In this document: one piece after another, positions 63,554 through 64,000 of the stretch | Layout of the letters: each line of letters begins with the position of its first letter | Position numbering within the stretch: position 1 is the first letter of the stretch | DNA from: Paracoccus bogoriensis | GTDB taxonomy: Bacteria; Pseudomonadota; Alphaproteobacteria; Rhodobacterales; Rhodobacteraceae | Reading direction: 5' to 3' | Assembly: GCF_019431455.1 (NCBI RefSeq) | Contig: NZ_JAHYSR010000015.1 | Coordinates: 1-64,000, forward strand | DNA: 64,000 bases | Position numbers and translations under genes: made by a program | Notes under the pieces: model-generated | What the model was told of the DNA's origin: nothing | Database searches by the model: none | Seen by the model: only the letters and a program-made list of their open reading frames with translations

Positions 63554-64000
63554 TGGCCGAACGCCGTTCCTATCATCACGGCAATCTGCGCCAGGCGCTG
63601 GTCGAGGCGACCGCCGCGCTGATCGAGGAACAGGGGCCGCAGGCCTTTACCCTGACCGAGGCCGCGCGCCGGGCGGGCGTGTCCGCCGCCGCCCCCTATC
63701 GCCATTTCAAGGGCCGCGAGGATTTGCTGGAAGAGGTCGCGCGGCAGGGCTTTGTCGAATTTGCCGGACGGTTGGAGGCCGCGTTCGATGGGGGCCGCCC
63801 GCGCGCGCTCACTGCCTTTCTTCGGATGGGGCAGGCTTATCTGGATTTTGCCCGCGACCGGCCCGGCTATTATATGGCGATGTTCGAATCCGGCCTGTCC
63901 ATCGCCGGCAATGCCGATCTGGCCGCCGCCTCCGAACGCGCGCAGCGCGTGCTGGTCGAGGGTGCCAGGGCCCTGGCCGAGCGCCTGCCCGAGGATCGCC
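63553..64000 (+). CDS. TetR-family regulator, cut by the window end
   Basis: The frame from GTG 63553 is open to the end of the window (149 codons seen). It starts VAERRSYHHGNLRQALVEAT, followed by a helix-turn-helix EQGPQAFTLTEAARRAGVSA and APYRHFKGREDLLEEVARQG, which is the TetR DNA-binding domain. The next part (PRALTAFLRMGQAYLDFARD, RPGYYMAMFESGL) matches the TetR_C_33-type ligand region. The GTG shares its G with the stop of HPr, so it may be translated from the PTS operon. Target genes are unknown. Confidence 0.85.
   Translation, partial: MAERRSYHHGNLRQALVEATAALIEEQGPQAFTLTEAARRAGVSAAAPYRHFKGREDLLEEVARQGFVEFAGRLEAAFDGGRPRALTAFLRMGQAYLDFARDRPGYYMAMFESGLSIAGNADLAAASERAQRVLVEGARALAERLPEDR

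Overview
The window looks like chromosomal DNA of a GC-rich alphaproteobacterium of the Rhodobacteraceae/Paracoccus type. The evidence is a tiny aa3-oxidase subunit IV gene, the cell-cycle regulator GcrA, DUF2794, DUF1491 and DUF2062 genes, a short alphaproteobacterial HPr kinase beside rapZ, EIIA-Man and HPr, a leuA-mreBCD-mrdA-rodA block, and an ETF-ubiquinone oxidoreductase. Almost everything is vertically inherited core genome. The accessory parts are a decayed insertion-sequence scar at the left end and a surface-glycan type cluster at about 48.9-59.5 kb.

Layout. 1-1.8 kb: remnants of an IS66 element (tnpA, tnpB, tnpC, all broken) abutting a piece of an IS5-family transposase. 1.85-5.6 kb: DUF2794, two tandem I78-type lipoproteins, a TetR regulator and glutamate dehydrogenase. 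5.7-14.8 kb: TsaC/Sua5, acyl-CoA dehydrogenase with an MBL hydrolase, oxidase subunit IV, a lipoprotein, AzlCD, a membrane protein with GreA, and ETF-QO. 14.85-22.4 kb: a TPR protein and ispE, then pdxJ-acpS-lepB-rnc-era-DUF1491, then rarD. 22.5-24.5 kb: an AGCS symporter and a universal stress protein. 24.6-33.1 kb: leuA behind a leader-peptide attenuator, the mreBCD-mrdA-rodA elongasome genes and a glyoxylate reductase. 33.2-37.7 kb: DUF2062, the (p)ppGpp enzyme, rpoZ, folK and a NYN nuclease-like gene. 37.8-38.1 kb: a tRNA-Leu(UAA) gene split by a group I intron. 38.2-48.9 kb: arginase, a TonB receptor, metG, a broken membrane gene, gcrA, an ABC-2 permease, a DMT exporter, argD and argF. 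48.9-59.5 kb: the glycan cluster. 59.6-64 kb: pckA facing hprK-rapZ-EIIA-HPr and a truncated TetR gene.

How the genes work together. Cell growth and shape (mreBCD, mrdA, rodA, gcrA, lepB), stringent response and transcription (the RelA/SpoT enzyme, rpoZ, greA), and carbon control (pckA, hprK, rapZ, PTS proteins) dominate. The glycan cluster holds two minus-strand operons: a coiled-coil protein, a FkbM-like protein and a sulfotransferase-like protein in one; a three-domain glycosyltransferase, an unknown protein and a GT2 in the other. A GT10-type fucosyltransferase and a paralogue of the first coiled-coil protein lie on the plus strand. Together they suggest synthesis or decoration of a surface polymer.

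The most notable non-coding signals are the group I intron in tRNA-Leu(UAA), the probably leaderless leucine leader peptide with two mutually exclusive hairpins before leuA, a pair of LacI/CceR-like operators between pckA and hprK, a 20-bp perfect palindrome with a T-run upstream of the stress-protein operon, and four CACCGG repeats spaced exactly 11 bp apart before the broken membrane gene. I saw no CRISPR array, prophage or recognised defence system.
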